Assembly (NCBI GenBank): GCA_902488465.1
Contig: CABTWE010000002.1
Coordinates: 1-64,000 of the forward strand
Reading direction: 5' to 3'
Length of the DNA stretch: 64,000 nucleotides
Source of the DNA: an uncultured Tissierellia bacterium
Lineage (GTDB): Bacteria > Bacillota > Clostridia > Tissierellales > Peptoniphilaceae
A program made the position numbers and the translations under genes. Below the pieces are notes generated by a model. That model did no database searches and had not been told where the DNA came from. It saw only the letters and a list, made by a program, of their open reading frames with translations. Below are positions 26,269 through 35,037 of this stretch, one piece after another (the stretch's first letter is position 1; each line of letters begins with the position of its first letter).

Positions 26269-28239
26269 ATGAAAAAAGTTGTTGATGTAAAAGAAGATAA
26301 GTCGAAACTCTTCAAATATCTTTTAAAGTTCGCAAAGCCTTACACAAAACCGCTTTTAATGGCACTTTTTTTTGTAATTATTTCAACGCTGCTTTCGCTT
26401 TTAAATCCTTATCTAGTAAAAATCGCAATCGACGATTATATTTCAGGCGACAATATTCCAATGGTCGAGGTACAGTCTGACGAAGACGCATTAAATGTCG
26501 GTGGACGATATTTTAAACGTAAAACCGAACTTAAAGAAATTCCTGAAAACGCAAATAATTTTACAATCGAAACTTTTGAAGGCGAAAGATATTTGGTTGA
26601 AGACGGAAAAAGAATTGAAGTTATCGACAAATATGTCTATAAAGATTACCGAAAAAAGGATATCTCCGCTGTAACAAAAATCGGTTTATATTATTTGATT
26701 GCAGTTTTTTCAAATTTCCTTGCAACGTGGATTTTTAACTATACACTCGGGAAAAGCGGTGCAAGCATAATATATGACATTAGGAAGCTCACATTCAACC
26801 ACGTATTAAAACAAAATCACACATTTTTCAACAATATGCCAGTCGGGCGACTTATGACAAGGGTTACAAGTGACACGCAAACGCTATCGCAATTTTACTC
26901 CAACGTTTTGATAAGTTTCATCGCAGACTTCGGAGTAATCTTCGGTATTATGGTTTTGATGCTAAAGCTTGACTACAAACTTGCACTCATGTGTTTTACA
27001 ATGATTCCTGTAATTGTTGCAATAAGTGTTATTTTTAGAAATATACAATTTAGAATTTTTAGATCAGCGAGAACAAAACTTTCGATTATAAACACAGTTC
27101 TAAATGAATATCTTAGCGGCATGAGCATAATAAGAATATTTGGAAAAGAAAGAAAAATGGAGCAAAAGTTCGACGACAGAAACAAGGACTATCTCGATAC
27201 GATTTTAAGACAAGTTAAAAACCACGCATTTTTCAGACCGACAATTGAAATTATAAGATCTCTCGGCGAAGCATTTTTGATATATTATGGTGGCGGTCAA
27301 GTTATAAAATCAAATATCGAGTTCGGTACACTCTTTCTTTTCATAACATATCTAAAACAATTCTTCAGACCGATTATGGAAATTACTGAAAGATACAATA
27401 TCATGCAACTTGCATTTGCAAGTGTTGAAAAAATTATAAAGCTTTTAGAAACAGACTCTGAAATAAAACCGCTTCCGGAATACGCAAAAGAAAATATCGA
27501 AGCTGAAAAAGGCTCAATCGAATTTCGCGATGTAAGATTTTCATATATTCCGGGTGAAGAAGTTTTAAAGGGAATAAACTTCAAAGTTAAAAAAGGCGAA
27601 TCAGTTGCGTTTGTCGGTGCAACCGGTGCCGGCAAAAGTTCCATTATGTCGGTACTCGCGAGATTTTATGACATTGACTCCGGCAATATCTTTGTCGACG
27701 GAGTGGACATAAGAACTATGTCAACCGATGAGCTGAGACGAAGAATCGGATTTGTGCTTCAAGACGTTTTCCTTTTCTCCGGCGATATAAAATATAATAT
27801 CACGCTCGGTGAAAAGTTTGACGACAAAGCCATCGAAGCTGCATCTAAGCGTGTACGTGCAGATGACTTTGTAAAACATTTGAGCGAAGGCTACGACACT
27901 CCTGTGCAAGAACGTGGAAGCACGCTTTCGACAGGTCAAAGACAGCTTCTTTCTTTTGCAAGAACAATTCTTAGAGACCCTGAAATTTTGATACTCGATG
28001 AAGCTACGGCTTCAATCGACACCGAAACAGAAATTCTTATTCAAGAGGGTCTAAAGGAACTTATGAAAAACAGAACCACCATTGCAATTGCGCACAGACT
28101 ATCGACAATAAGCGATATGGATAGAATTTATGTAATGAATAAAGGCGAAATTGTTGAAGTTGGAAACCACGAAGAACTTATGGAAAAACATGGGTTTTAC
28201 TACAGACTCTATCAACTTCAACTCGACAAGAAAAACTAA
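26269..28239 (+). CDS. ABC exporter half-transporter, catalytic subunit (BmrD/YheH-like)
   Basis: Protein of 656 residues. Between membrane segments 1 and 2 an insert of about 70 residues (about 55-130) would lie outside the cell, as in BmrD/YheH (about 673 residues). Walker A GATGAGKSS (about 450) and Walker B LILDEATASID (about 574) are canonical, while the signature reads LSTGQRQL, one residue off consensus. With the upstream subunit this gives one intact ATP site (Walker motifs here plus LSGGQ there) and one degenerate site. The genes abut (TAA then ATG) and end at a terminator. Confidence 0.93.
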   Translation: MKKVVDVKEDKSKLFKYLLKFAKPYTKPLLMALFFVIISTLLSLLNPYLVKIAIDDYISGDNIPMVEVQSDEDALNVGGRYFKRKTELKEIPENANNFTIETFEGERYLVEDGKRIEVIDKYVYKDYRKKDISAVTKIGLYYLIAVFSNFLATWIFNYTLGKSGASIIYDIRKLTFNHVLKQNHTFFNNMPVGRLMTRVTSDTQTLSQFYSNVLISFIADFGVIFGIMVLMLKLDYKLALMCFTMIPVIVAISVIFRNIQFRIFRSARTKLSIINTVLNEYLSGMSIIRIFGKERKMEQKFDDRNKDYLDTILRQVKNHAFFRPTIEIIRSLGEAFLIYYGGGQVIKSNIEFGTLFLFITYLKQFFRPIMEITERYNIMQLAFASVEKIIKLLETDSEIKPLPEYAKENIEAEKGSIEFRDVRFSYIPGEEVLKGINFKVKKGESVAFVGATGAGKSSIMSVLARFYDIDSGNIFVDGVDIRTMSTDELRRRIGFVLQDVFLFSGDIKYNITLGEKFDDKAIEAASKRVRADDFVKHLSEGYDTPVQERGSTLSTGQRQLLSFARTILRDPEILILDEATASIDTETEILIQEGLKELMKNRTTIAIAHRLSTISDMDRIYVMNKGEIVEVGNHEELMEKHGFYYRLYQLQLDKKN

Positions 28240-28244
28240 AATTG

Positions 28245-28270
28245 CCCCGGCGTGTCCGGGGTGTTTTTTT
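28245..28270 (+). terminator. Intrinsic terminator of the BmrCD-like operon
   Basis: CCCCGG-CGTGT-CCGGGG followed by TGTTTTTTT. Confidence 0.9.
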
Positions 28271-28355
28271 GTAAGAGTAAAATTGGATTATATAAAAATT
28301 TTTATTTCAGACTTTAAACACATCTGAAATTGTTTCGAAGTAAGTTAATATTTCG

Positions 28356-28386
28356 TTGATATATATATATATATATATGGTACAAT
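28356..28386 (+). promoter_or_regulatory. Candidate phase-variable promoter with AT repeat in the spacer
   Basis: TTGATA (28356-28361) and TACAAT (28381-28386) are separated by 19 bp that consist almost wholly of AT dinucleotides. Loss of one unit would give the optimal 17 bp. A second TATAAT at 28403-28408 has no good -35 and could be an alternative. Confidence 0.55.
28359..28378 (+). repeat. (AT)10 dinucleotide repeat
   Basis: Ten uninterrupted AT units, the longest perfect simple repeat I see in the window. Confidence 0.95.
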
Positions 28387-28455
28387 AAACTTATAAATAT
28401 GTTATAATATTATTATAGCGATTTATAAAACTAAATTCATATTAAGGAGCAGAAC

Positions 28456-30051
28456 ATGATAAACAAGACACTTAAATCGTACTTAAAAAAGTATCCCGGA
28501 AAGAATTTTACTTTTCTCGCATTTGTTATAGTCGAAAATTTCATTTGGCTTTTAAACACTTTCTTTAATATCAGGCTCACAAACGAGGCCATCGCACAGG
28601 ACAAACGCGCATTTCTCACAACTCTTTTATACTCTGTGATTTCAATGTGTGTCCTCGTCATTGTAAAGAGGCTCACTTCACTTTCTGGCTACAAGCTTTC
28701 GCAATATATCATTAACGACATTAGAAACGACTCGGCATTTGCAATAATAAATGCAACCGGCGTCTCCGATTTCAGCTCGAGCGGCTCATATGTCAGTCAA
28801 CTTTCAACCGACACAAGCTACATAAGAAACAACGGAGTCGGTGCATATATTCAAATAGTTCGTGCCGCCGTTTCAATTATATTCTCACTTGTCGGAGCTG
28901 CGCTTGTCCATTGGAGCTATATTCTTATTTTCCCGCTAACAATGGCACTTTCGATGATAACACCGAAAATGCTTTCGCCAAAAATCGAAAAAGCCAGTGC
29001 TTTTTTCAGCAACTCACGTGAAAATTTTCTATCGTTTTTGACGGACATTTTAAACGGATTCGGCATATTTAAAAGAAACAATCTCGAAAATGATTTCAAA
29101 GAAAAAGTCGGAAATATTTCTGAAAAATTTGAAGCGGACATCTATGAATATTATGTTCATATGTCGCTCTATGAAAGTTTTATTTCATTTGCAAGCATTT
29201 TGAGTCAGTTCATATATGTTTTGGCAAGTCTTGTGCTTGTATATCTCGGGTACATTTCAGTCGGCGCAATTGTCGGGCTCTTCAATTTCTCACAAACAAT
29301 TTACGGCGGTGTGTCTTCTCTATTGAATGGATACGGCACTATAAATTCCGTAAATCCTATTATAGAGAAGTTGTTTCCGATATGTTGTGACAATGACGGA
29401 AAAAAACTCGACGACATCAAGAATATAGACTTTGAAAATGTTTCGATTTCCTATGGAGACCACGACGTTATAAAGGACCTCTCATTCTCGATCGGAAAGG
29501 GCGAAAAAGTTGCAATCACCGGAAAGTCGGGCTCCGGAAAGACCACGATAATAAAAAGTATTTTGAAGGAACTCGAGCCAAAATCCGGAGCAATTCTTTT
29601 AAACGGTGATGACATCGAAAACATAAACTACAGAAGTATATATGACAACATCGGAGTTATTAGTCAGGACCCATATCTTTTTAACACCTCGATAATAGAA
29701 AATATAACTCTCGGGTTAAAAAATCCGCCGATGGATAAAATGGAAAAATTAATCGACAAACTTGACCTTCGAGCATTTATAAATTCTCAAAAAAATGGAA
29801 TTGAAACTGTGCTTTCAAACAACGGACAAAATATTTCGGGTGGACAAAGACAGCGCCTTGTTATTCTAAGAGAAATTCTTAGAAATAAAAATGTACTCGT
29901 GCTCGATGAGGGAACGTCGAGTCTCGACAAGGAGACAAAGGACACAATAGATGATTTCCTTTTAAAAACTGATTTAACTATCATATACATCACTCACCCT
30001 CGCTCTGACGATGAGCTGAAGGATTTCGACAAAATTATAAATCTTGCGTAA
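28456..30051 (+). CDS. ABC exporter, fused permease and ATPase
   Basis: Protein of 531 residues with about five or six membrane segments in residues 15-290 and an ATPase domain. Walker A is GKSGSGKTT (about 355), the signature ISGGQRQR (about 460), Walker B VLVLDEGTSSLD (about 480), and the switch His is in YITHPRSD. It is shorter than a usual exporter half (about 580). All catalytic residues are present, so a homodimer is possible. It is a single gene between terminators, preceded by the AT-repeat promoter. The ATPase domain resembles the partial one at the right window edge. Its substrate is unknown. Confidence 0.9.
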   Translation: MINKTLKSYLKKYPGKNFTFLAFVIVENFIWLLNTFFNIRLTNEAIAQDKRAFLTTLLYSVISMCVLVIVKRLTSLSGYKLSQYIINDIRNDSAFAIINATGVSDFSSSGSYVSQLSTDTSYIRNNGVGAYIQIVRAAVSIIFSLVGAALVHWSYILIFPLTMALSMITPKMLSPKIEKASAFFSNSRENFLSFLTDILNGFGIFKRNNLENDFKEKVGNISEKFEADIYEYYVHMSLYESFISFASILSQFIYVLASLVLVYLGYISVGAIVGLFNFSQTIYGGVSSLLNGYGTINSVNPIIEKLFPICCDNDGKKLDDIKNIDFENVSISYGDHDVIKDLSFSIGKGEKVAITGKSGSGKTTIIKSILKELEPKSGAILLNGDDIENINYRSIYDNIGVISQDPYLFNTSIIENITLGLKNPPMDKMEKLIDKLDLRAFINSQKNGIETVLSNNGQNISGGQRQRLVILREILRNKNVLVLDEGTSSLDKETKDTIDDFLLKTDLTIIYITHPRSDDELKDFDKIINLA

Positions 30052-30055
30052 TAAA

Positions 30056-30089
30056 AAAGAACGAATGTTTTACGCATTTCGTTCTTTTT
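30056..30089. terminator. Bidirectional terminator
   Basis: AAAAGAACGAA pairs with TTCGTTCTTTT, with A- and T-rich flanks, between convergent genes. Confidence 0.88.
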
Positions 30090-30094
30090 GTTTG

Positions 30095-30352
30095 TCATTC
30101 ATCTTCAATTTCTTCGCCGCAAAACGGACAATAAAAATGTTCCCTATAAATCGGAATACATTTCCCCAAATACCTTTTACAATTCGGACATCTCCAGAAA
30201 ATCAAATCCGGTATAAAAAACGATAGTCCGAGTAAAATGAGTAAGAGGGTCAATGTCGTTGAATTTTTCACTTGATCTGCAACAACTGCTGCTCCAATTA
30301 CGTAGCCGAAAAATAAAAATATTCGAAGTCTTCCCCAAAATTTTGCTTTCAT
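30095..30352 (-). CDS. Small membrane protein with C-terminal zinc ribbon
   Basis: Protein of 85 residues. Two hydrophobic segments (about residues 9-25 and 32-50) are followed by RCPNCKRYLGKC and FYCPFCGEE, two CxxC pairs that should bind zinc. No function can be assigned. ATG follows TAGGAGAATTTAAT, 17 nt after the end of the AI-2E permease gene, so it is probably co-transcribed. Confidence 0.75.
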   Translation of the reverse strand: MKAKFWGRLRIFLFFGYVIGAAVVADQVKNSTTLTLLLILLGLSFFIPDLIFWRCPNCKRYLGKCIPIYREHFYCPFCGEEIEDE

Positions 30353-30369
30353 ATTAAATTCTCCTAGTC

Positions 30370-31500
30370 TTACTTTTGAGCACTTTTTATCTCTTCATTA
30401 AGCTTGCCGTTCACGTCAGCTCTTAAAATCTTATACAATGTTGCAGCAATAGGAACTGCGATAAGCATTCCAAGCACACCCATAAGGCCTCCGCCAACTG
30501 TTACAGCGGCAAGAACCCAAATACCCGGAAGTCCGATTGACGATCCGACAATTTTCGGATAGACAAGATTTCCGTCAGTTTGTTGAAGCACAATTATAAA
30601 TATTAAAAATATAAGCGCTTTTATAGGTGAAACAGTGAGAATCATAAATGCTCCAAGTCCTGCTCCGATGTACGAACCCGCAACCGGTATGAGGGCTGTG
30701 AATGCAACTATCGCACCAATCATTGTCGCATAAGGAAGTCTCAAAATGAGCATTCCGATTGTACACATTATTCCGACAAGCATCGCATCTAAACACTGAC
30801 CCGAAATGAAACTTGAGAAAGAATCATCGAGAACAGAAATAACATATTTCGTTCTTTCGTAAAAATTCGTACTCATATATCTTCTCATAACTTTGTCAAA
30901 CTGTCTGCCGATTTTTTCCTTGTCAACCAACAAATAAATAGCAAATATTATTGAGAGGACAGTCGTAACGATACTTGAGAAAACAGTTCCTACAACGTTT
31001 ACAGCCATGCCCATTGCATTGCCGACTCCGGATGTTATGGTCGTGGTGAAATTGGAAAGTTTAGATTTCCAATCAATGCTCTTTATAGGTTCGAGCCATT
31101 CTGATTTTATCCACTTCGAGCCTTCGATTTTATTTATTATTGTCTTTATTGTGTTCGGTGCACCGTTTACAAGTACTGTGATGCTTGCAATAAGTTGCGG
31201 CACAACTAGCCAAACTAGTATGATTACTATTAGAACGAGAGTAAGAAAAGATAGGAGCAGACAAACCCCGCGTCTACTTTTTACCACCGCTTTTTTATTC
31301 GACTTCGGAAAATAATGAGATTCATAAAATCGCATGAGTATATTTAAAACATACGCAACTGCGCTTCCGATTATAAGCGGTGACGCCGCCACAAATGCCA
31401 TCTTTACAAATTTCGCAAAGCCGCTCCAATAGTGAATACATAAATAAACCAAAACTGTACTTATACCAACCCTTATGCAGGTTTTCCAATCCAATCTCAT
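30370..31500 (-). CDS. AI-2E family transporter (TqsA/YtvI/PerM family)
   Basis: Polytopic membrane protein, 376 residues from ATG 31500 (GAGGGGG lies upstream). An in-frame ATG at 31560 would add 20 residues without a ribosome site. The family C-terminal region is seen in LRLPYATMIGAIVAFTALIPVAGSYIGAGLG-type sequence (parts at about residues 255-290) and in KIVGSSIGLPGIWVLAAVTVGG. Members export AI-2 or act as ion antiporters, so the substrate is open. Confidence 0.87.
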   Translation of the reverse strand: MRLDWKTCIRVGISTVLVYLCIHYWSGFAKFVKMAFVAASPLIIGSAVAYVLNILMRFYESHYFPKSNKKAVVKSRRGVCLLLSFLTLVLIVIILVWLVVPQLIASITVLVNGAPNTIKTIINKIEGSKWIKSEWLEPIKSIDWKSKLSNFTTTITSGVGNAMGMAVNVVGTVFSSIVTTVLSIIFAIYLLVDKEKIGRQFDKVMRRYMSTNFYERTKYVISVLDDSFSSFISGQCLDAMLVGIMCTIGMLILRLPYATMIGAIVAFTALIPVAGSYIGAGLGAFMILTVSPIKALIFLIFIIVLQQTDGNLVYPKIVGSSIGLPGIWVLAAVTVGGGLMGVLGMLIAVPIAATLYKILRADVNGKLNEEIKSAQK

Positions 31501-31563
31501 ACTATTTCCCCCTCTTATAACTATAATAAAATTATAACACAACTGCAGCCTATTTACCATACT

Positions 31564-31592
31564 AAAAAAACTGCGACAACTGCCGCAGTTTT
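31564..31592 (-). terminator. Terminator of the heme operon
   Basis: On the minus strand AAACTGCG pairs with CGCAGTTT and runs into TTTTT, directly after the GNAT gene stop. Confidence 0.88.
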
Positions 31593-31594
31593 AA

Positions 31595-32068
31595 TTAAAG
31601 TTTTTTATAAAATGCAATTCTCGGTTTTACTCCATCTATAAAAACATCTCCAAGTTTTGTAAAGTCGTGTCGAGTAATAAACGCCATCATCGCTTCGTTG
31701 TCTCGATGCGTGTCCACTCCAAAAATTTCATATTTCTTTTCAACAACAATTTTTAAAATCTCATCAAAAAATTCGTCCGAAATGCCTTTACCCCGAAGAC
31801 TTTGGTCCACCACAAATGTATGAAGCACTACATAGTTTCCGCTCAAATATTTCTTATAGTCCGGATCACTTTCGACAAGTGCACCGAATGCGGTTAAATC
31901 TTCATTTATAAAACCGTTTTTCGCAATTACATATTTTTCCAATGTTTCAATTGATGGGCTGCCGTCTTGCCACTGGTCAATTCCCATATTTTTCATATTG
32001 ACCTTCGCTTCGTTTATCATTTTCATGACGACGGGAATGTCCTCGCGTGTGATTGTTCTGATTTTCAT
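31595..32068 (-). CDS. GNAT family N-acetyltransferase
   Basis: Protein of 157 residues. VVLHTFVVDQSLRGKGISDEFFDEIL holds the acetyl-CoA pyrophosphate loop (RGKGIS), preceded by TAFGALVES and followed by GVDTHRDNEAMMAFITRHDFTKLG. The substrate is unknown. Its ATG shares a base with the hemL stop (TAATG), so it is translated with the heme genes. It is the last gene before the terminator. Confidence 0.9.
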   Translation of the reverse strand: MKIRTITREDIPVVMKMINEAKVNMKNMGIDQWQDGSPSIETLEKYVIAKNGFINEDLTAFGALVESDPDYKKYLSGNYVVLHTFVVDQSLRGKGISDEFFDEILKIVVEKKYEIFGVDTHRDNEAMMAFITRHDFTKLGDVFIDGVKPRIAFYKKL

Positions 32069-33336
32069 TAAAGTCTCTTAAGCGCTCTCAAGTTTGCTTC
32101 GATTGTGGCGTCTATAATTTCGTCGGTGTGTGCAGCTTGGAAGAAGATAGCTTCAAACTGTGCCGGAGCAAACATATAGCCTTCTTTAATCATTTCTCTG
32201 AAATACTTTGCAAACATTTTTGTGTCCGCTTTTTTTACATCGTTATACGATTTTATTTGATCGAATTCTCCAAAGAAAAGACTCATCATCGATTTATATC
32301 TCGTGACTTTTCCCGGAATGCCTGTTTCTTTTAAGTTTTTATTGAAACCGGCTTCGAGTCTTGTTGCCATTTCTTCGAGTCTGTCGTAGATGTCCTTGTG
32401 TGCTTCCAGAGTCTTTAATGTATCTCTTCCCATTTTCATTGCGAGCGGATTTCCGGAAAGCGTTCCTGCTTGATAAACGCCGCCGACCGGCGATAATTTT
32501 TCCATAATCTTTCTCGGTCCTGCAAATGCTCCCACCGGAAGACCGCCTCCGATAATTTTTCCGAAACAGAAGAGATCCGGTTTAACGCCGAATTCCTTTG
32601 AAATCGAGCCAAATTGTGTTCTAAATCCGGTTATAACTTCGTCAAAAATTAAAAGTATGCCGTTTTCCTCGGTGATTTTTCTGAGTTCTTTTATAAATTC
32701 CATATCAGGCACAACAACGCCCATATTACCTGCAATAGGTTCTATGATAACGCATGCGATGTCGTCGCCGTATTTTGCGATTTTGTCCTTCACGTCGTCG
32801 ATGTTGTTGTACTCACACACAATTGTGTAGTCCGTAATTCCCTTCGGCACACCGAGTGAAGACGGTGCGTTATATGTGAGCGTGCCCGAGCCCGATTTTA
32901 CTAAGAGCCCGTCGCTGTGTCCGTGGTAGCAACCTTCAAATTTTATAAATTTGTCACGTCCTGTGTAACCCCTTGCGAGCCTGATTGCGCTCATTGTAGC
33001 TTCTGTTCCGGAGTTTACCATGCGAACCATTTCTGTTCCCGTGTATTTTGTGAAAAGTTCAGCCATCTCAACTTCGACTTCCGTCGGCAAACCGAATGTG
33101 ATTGCTTCGTCGAGATAGTGCTTTGCATTTTCCACAATTTCTTTCGGGCGATGTCCCAAAATCATCGGTCCCCATGAATCTATAAAGTCAACATATTTGT
33201 TGCCGTCGACGTCATAAATATAAGCACCATCAGCTTTTTCAAAAAATATCGGGTCCATATCGACCGAGCCGAATGCTCTGACCGGTGAATTTACTCCGCC
33301 CGGAATAACTTTTAAAGCTCTTTCATATAAATTCAT
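32068..33336 (-). CDS. hemL: Glutamate-1-semialdehyde 2,1-aminomutase
   Basis: PLP enzyme converting glutamate-1-semialdehyde to 5-aminolevulinate. It has 422 residues. SPVRAFGSVDMDPIFFEKADG is the typical opening, NSGTEATMSAIRLARGYTGR and CYHGHSDGLLVKSGSG bind cofactor phosphate and substrate, and the PLP lysine is in CFGKIIGGGLPVGAFAG (about residue 262). It overlaps the hemB stop (TAATG) and works directly after HemA, which is encoded four genes upstream. Confidence 0.97.
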   Translation of the reverse strand: MNLYERALKVIPGGVNSPVRAFGSVDMDPIFFEKADGAYIYDVDGNKYVDFIDSWGPMILGHRPKEIVENAKHYLDEAITFGLPTEVEVEMAELFTKYTGTEMVRMVNSGTEATMSAIRLARGYTGRDKFIKFEGCYHGHSDGLLVKSGSGTLTYNAPSSLGVPKGITDYTIVCEYNNIDDVKDKIAKYGDDIACVIIEPIAGNMGVVVPDMEFIKELRKITEENGILLIFDEVITGFRTQFGSISKEFGVKPDLFCFGKIIGGGLPVGAFAGPRKIMEKLSPVGGVYQAGTLSGNPLAMKMGRDTLKTLEAHKDIYDRLEEMATRLEAGFNKNLKETGIPGKVTRYKSMMSLFFGEFDQIKSYNDVKKADTKMFAKYFREMIKEGYMFAPAQFEAIFFQAAHTDEIIDATIEANLRALKRL

Positions 33337-34301
33337 TATGCTCTCTCCTTCAATAGTCTTGCCATTTCCTTTGCATGATATGTGATTATGAGCTTTGCGC
33401 CGGCTCTCTTCATCGCAATCATATTTTCATAAATAATGCTTTCGTTTAAAAGCCCCTTCTTTATCGCTTCTTTTATCATCGCATATTCGCCGCTCACATT
33501 GTAAACAACGAGATTTGTGTTGAATGTTTTCTTCACACGGCGGATTATGTCAAGATATGCAAGTGCCGGTTTTACAATTATAAAATCTGCGTCTTCTTCA
33601 AGGTCAAGTTCCACTTCTTTCATCGCCTCGTCGGAGTTGTGGAAATCCATTTGATAACCCTTTCTGTCGCCGAAACTCGGTGCGGAGCCTGCAGCATCTC
33701 TAAACGGTCCGTAATATGCGGATGCATATTTTGCGGCATAACTCATAATCGGCACATTTTTAAATCCGTTTTCATCAAGTGCTTCCCTTATTGCCCTCAC
33801 TCTGAAGTCCATCATGTCAGACGGTGCTACAATATCGGCACCTGCCTTTGCATGAGAAAGAGCTGTACGTGCAATATATTTTATAGTTTCATCGTTTATA
33901 ACACATCCGCAGTCATCAAGAATGCCGCAGTGACCATGGTCTGTGTATTCACACATACAAACATCGGTGATAACGATAAAGTCCGGATGGTTCTTTTTTA
34001 TTTCTCTTACAGCACGTTGAACGATACCATTTTCATCGTATGCACCGCTTCCAACGCTGTCTTTTTTATCAGGGATTCCAAAAAGTATGACCGCTTTGAT
34101 GCCGAGGCTTTCAAGTTCCTTAATTTCATCGTCAAGCATGTCCACGGATAAGTGGTATTGATCAACCAAAGAAGGAATTTCTCTTTTTATCTTTTCACCT
34201 TCAACGACAAACAGCGGATAAATAAAATCTTTTACATCTAAACTTGTCTCTTCCGTCATTTCTCTTAAAATCTTATTATTTCTTATTCTTCTCATTCTCA
34301 T
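33336..34301 (-). CDS. hemB: Porphobilinogen synthase (delta-aminolevulinate dehydratase)
   Basis: Condenses two 5-aminolevulinate molecules. It has 321 residues. The zinc-type cysteine cluster is present (DVCMCEYTDHGHCGIL), along with the Schiff-base lysines (MSYAAKYASAYYGPFRDA and FIIVKPALAYLDII) and SFGDRKGYQMD. Of two close ATGs I keep 34301, with GGAGG 9 nt upstream. It overlaps the hemD end by 26 nt. Confidence 0.97.
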   Translation of the reverse strand: MRMRRIRNNKILREMTEETSLDVKDFIYPLFVVEGEKIKREIPSLVDQYHLSVDMLDDEIKELESLGIKAVILFGIPDKKDSVGSGAYDENGIVQRAVREIKKNHPDFIVITDVCMCEYTDHGHCGILDDCGCVINDETIKYIARTALSHAKAGADIVAPSDMMDFRVRAIREALDENGFKNVPIMSYAAKYASAYYGPFRDAAGSAPSFGDRKGYQMDFHNSDEAMKEVELDLEEDADFIIVKPALAYLDIIRRVKKTFNTNLVVYNVSGEYAMIKEAIKKGLLNESIIYENMIAMKRAGAKLIITYHAKEMARLLKERA

Positions 34302-35037
34302 TTTTTAAGTCCTCCTCTACACAATCAATTATAGAATCTATAGTCGAATATTCCGACTCCTTATAAACATCAAAACCACACTCGTGAATCGAGTCAGTTG
34401 TTATAGGTCCGATTGAAAATATCTTTTTTCCACTCAAACTTTCTTTGCCATACATTTTTATAAAATTCTTAAACGTTGAAGTCGCTGTAAAAATTATGTC
34501 TGTAAAATCCTCCGGCAATTCTTCGATTTCTTTTGGAATAACGCTGTCGTAAATCGGAATGTTATGAAATTCCCCAAGCGTGTTATACTCTTCCAAAAGC
34601 TCTTTTCGTGTGAGCCGTGAGTGCGGTAAAAAGATTTTTCGCTCTTTAAAACCGTCCTCTTTTATAATTTTTACAAGCTCATCGCCGGTGAACTTTTCCT
34701 TCGGTACGACACAGCTCAAGCTGTATTTTTCGATTGCCTCTTTTGTTGCCTTGCCGACCACATAAATTTTCACACTTTTTAATTCAGACATATCATGCGT
34801 TTTTAAAAATTCATCCATAAAAATCTTTATTGCATTTTGTGAGTGAAAAACCAAATGCGTGAATGAAAAATCTTCCACATATTTTTTTAACTCAGCCTCA
34901 TTTATCGGAACAATTTCAATTGTCGGGATTTCAAAAACCTCCACCCCAAGTTTTCTTAGGACCGATGCTAGTCTTGAAGATTTTTCGCGATTTCTCGTGA
35001 CCACAAATTTTCTTTTCGAGCTATTTTCCAATTGCAT
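34276..35037 (-). CDS. hemD: Uroporphyrinogen-III synthase
   Basis: Cyclises hydroxymethylbilane with inversion of ring D. This is a weakly conserved family, recognised by KFVVTRNREKSSRLASVLRKLGVEVFEIPTIEI-type opening (residues about 8-40), the VFHSQNAIKIFMDEF stretch, IIFTATSTFKNFIKMYG, and GKKIFSIGPITTDSIHECG. It is placed between hemC and hemB. I start at ATG 35037 (253 residues, GGGAG 7 nt before). An in-frame ATG at 35055 has no ribosome site. It overlaps the hemC end by 17 nt. Confidence 0.88.
   Translation of the reverse strand: MQLENSSKRKFVVTRNREKSSRLASVLRKLGVEVFEIPTIEIVPINEAELKKYVEDFSFTHLVFHSQNAIKIFMDEFLKTHDMSELKSVKIYVVGKATKEAIEKYSLSCVVPKEKFTGDELVKIIKEDGFKERKIFLPHSRLTRKELLEEYNTLGEFHNIPIYDSVIPKEIEELPEDFTDIIFTATSTFKNFIKMYGKESLSGKKIFSIGPITTDSIHECGFDVYKESEYSTIDSIIDCVEEDLKNENEKNKK

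Noticed and set aside
28359..28378. AT repeat as part of a CRISPR or other array
   Set aside because: It is a simple dinucleotide run with no spacers. No CRISPR-like repeat-spacer pattern or cas gene exists in the window.
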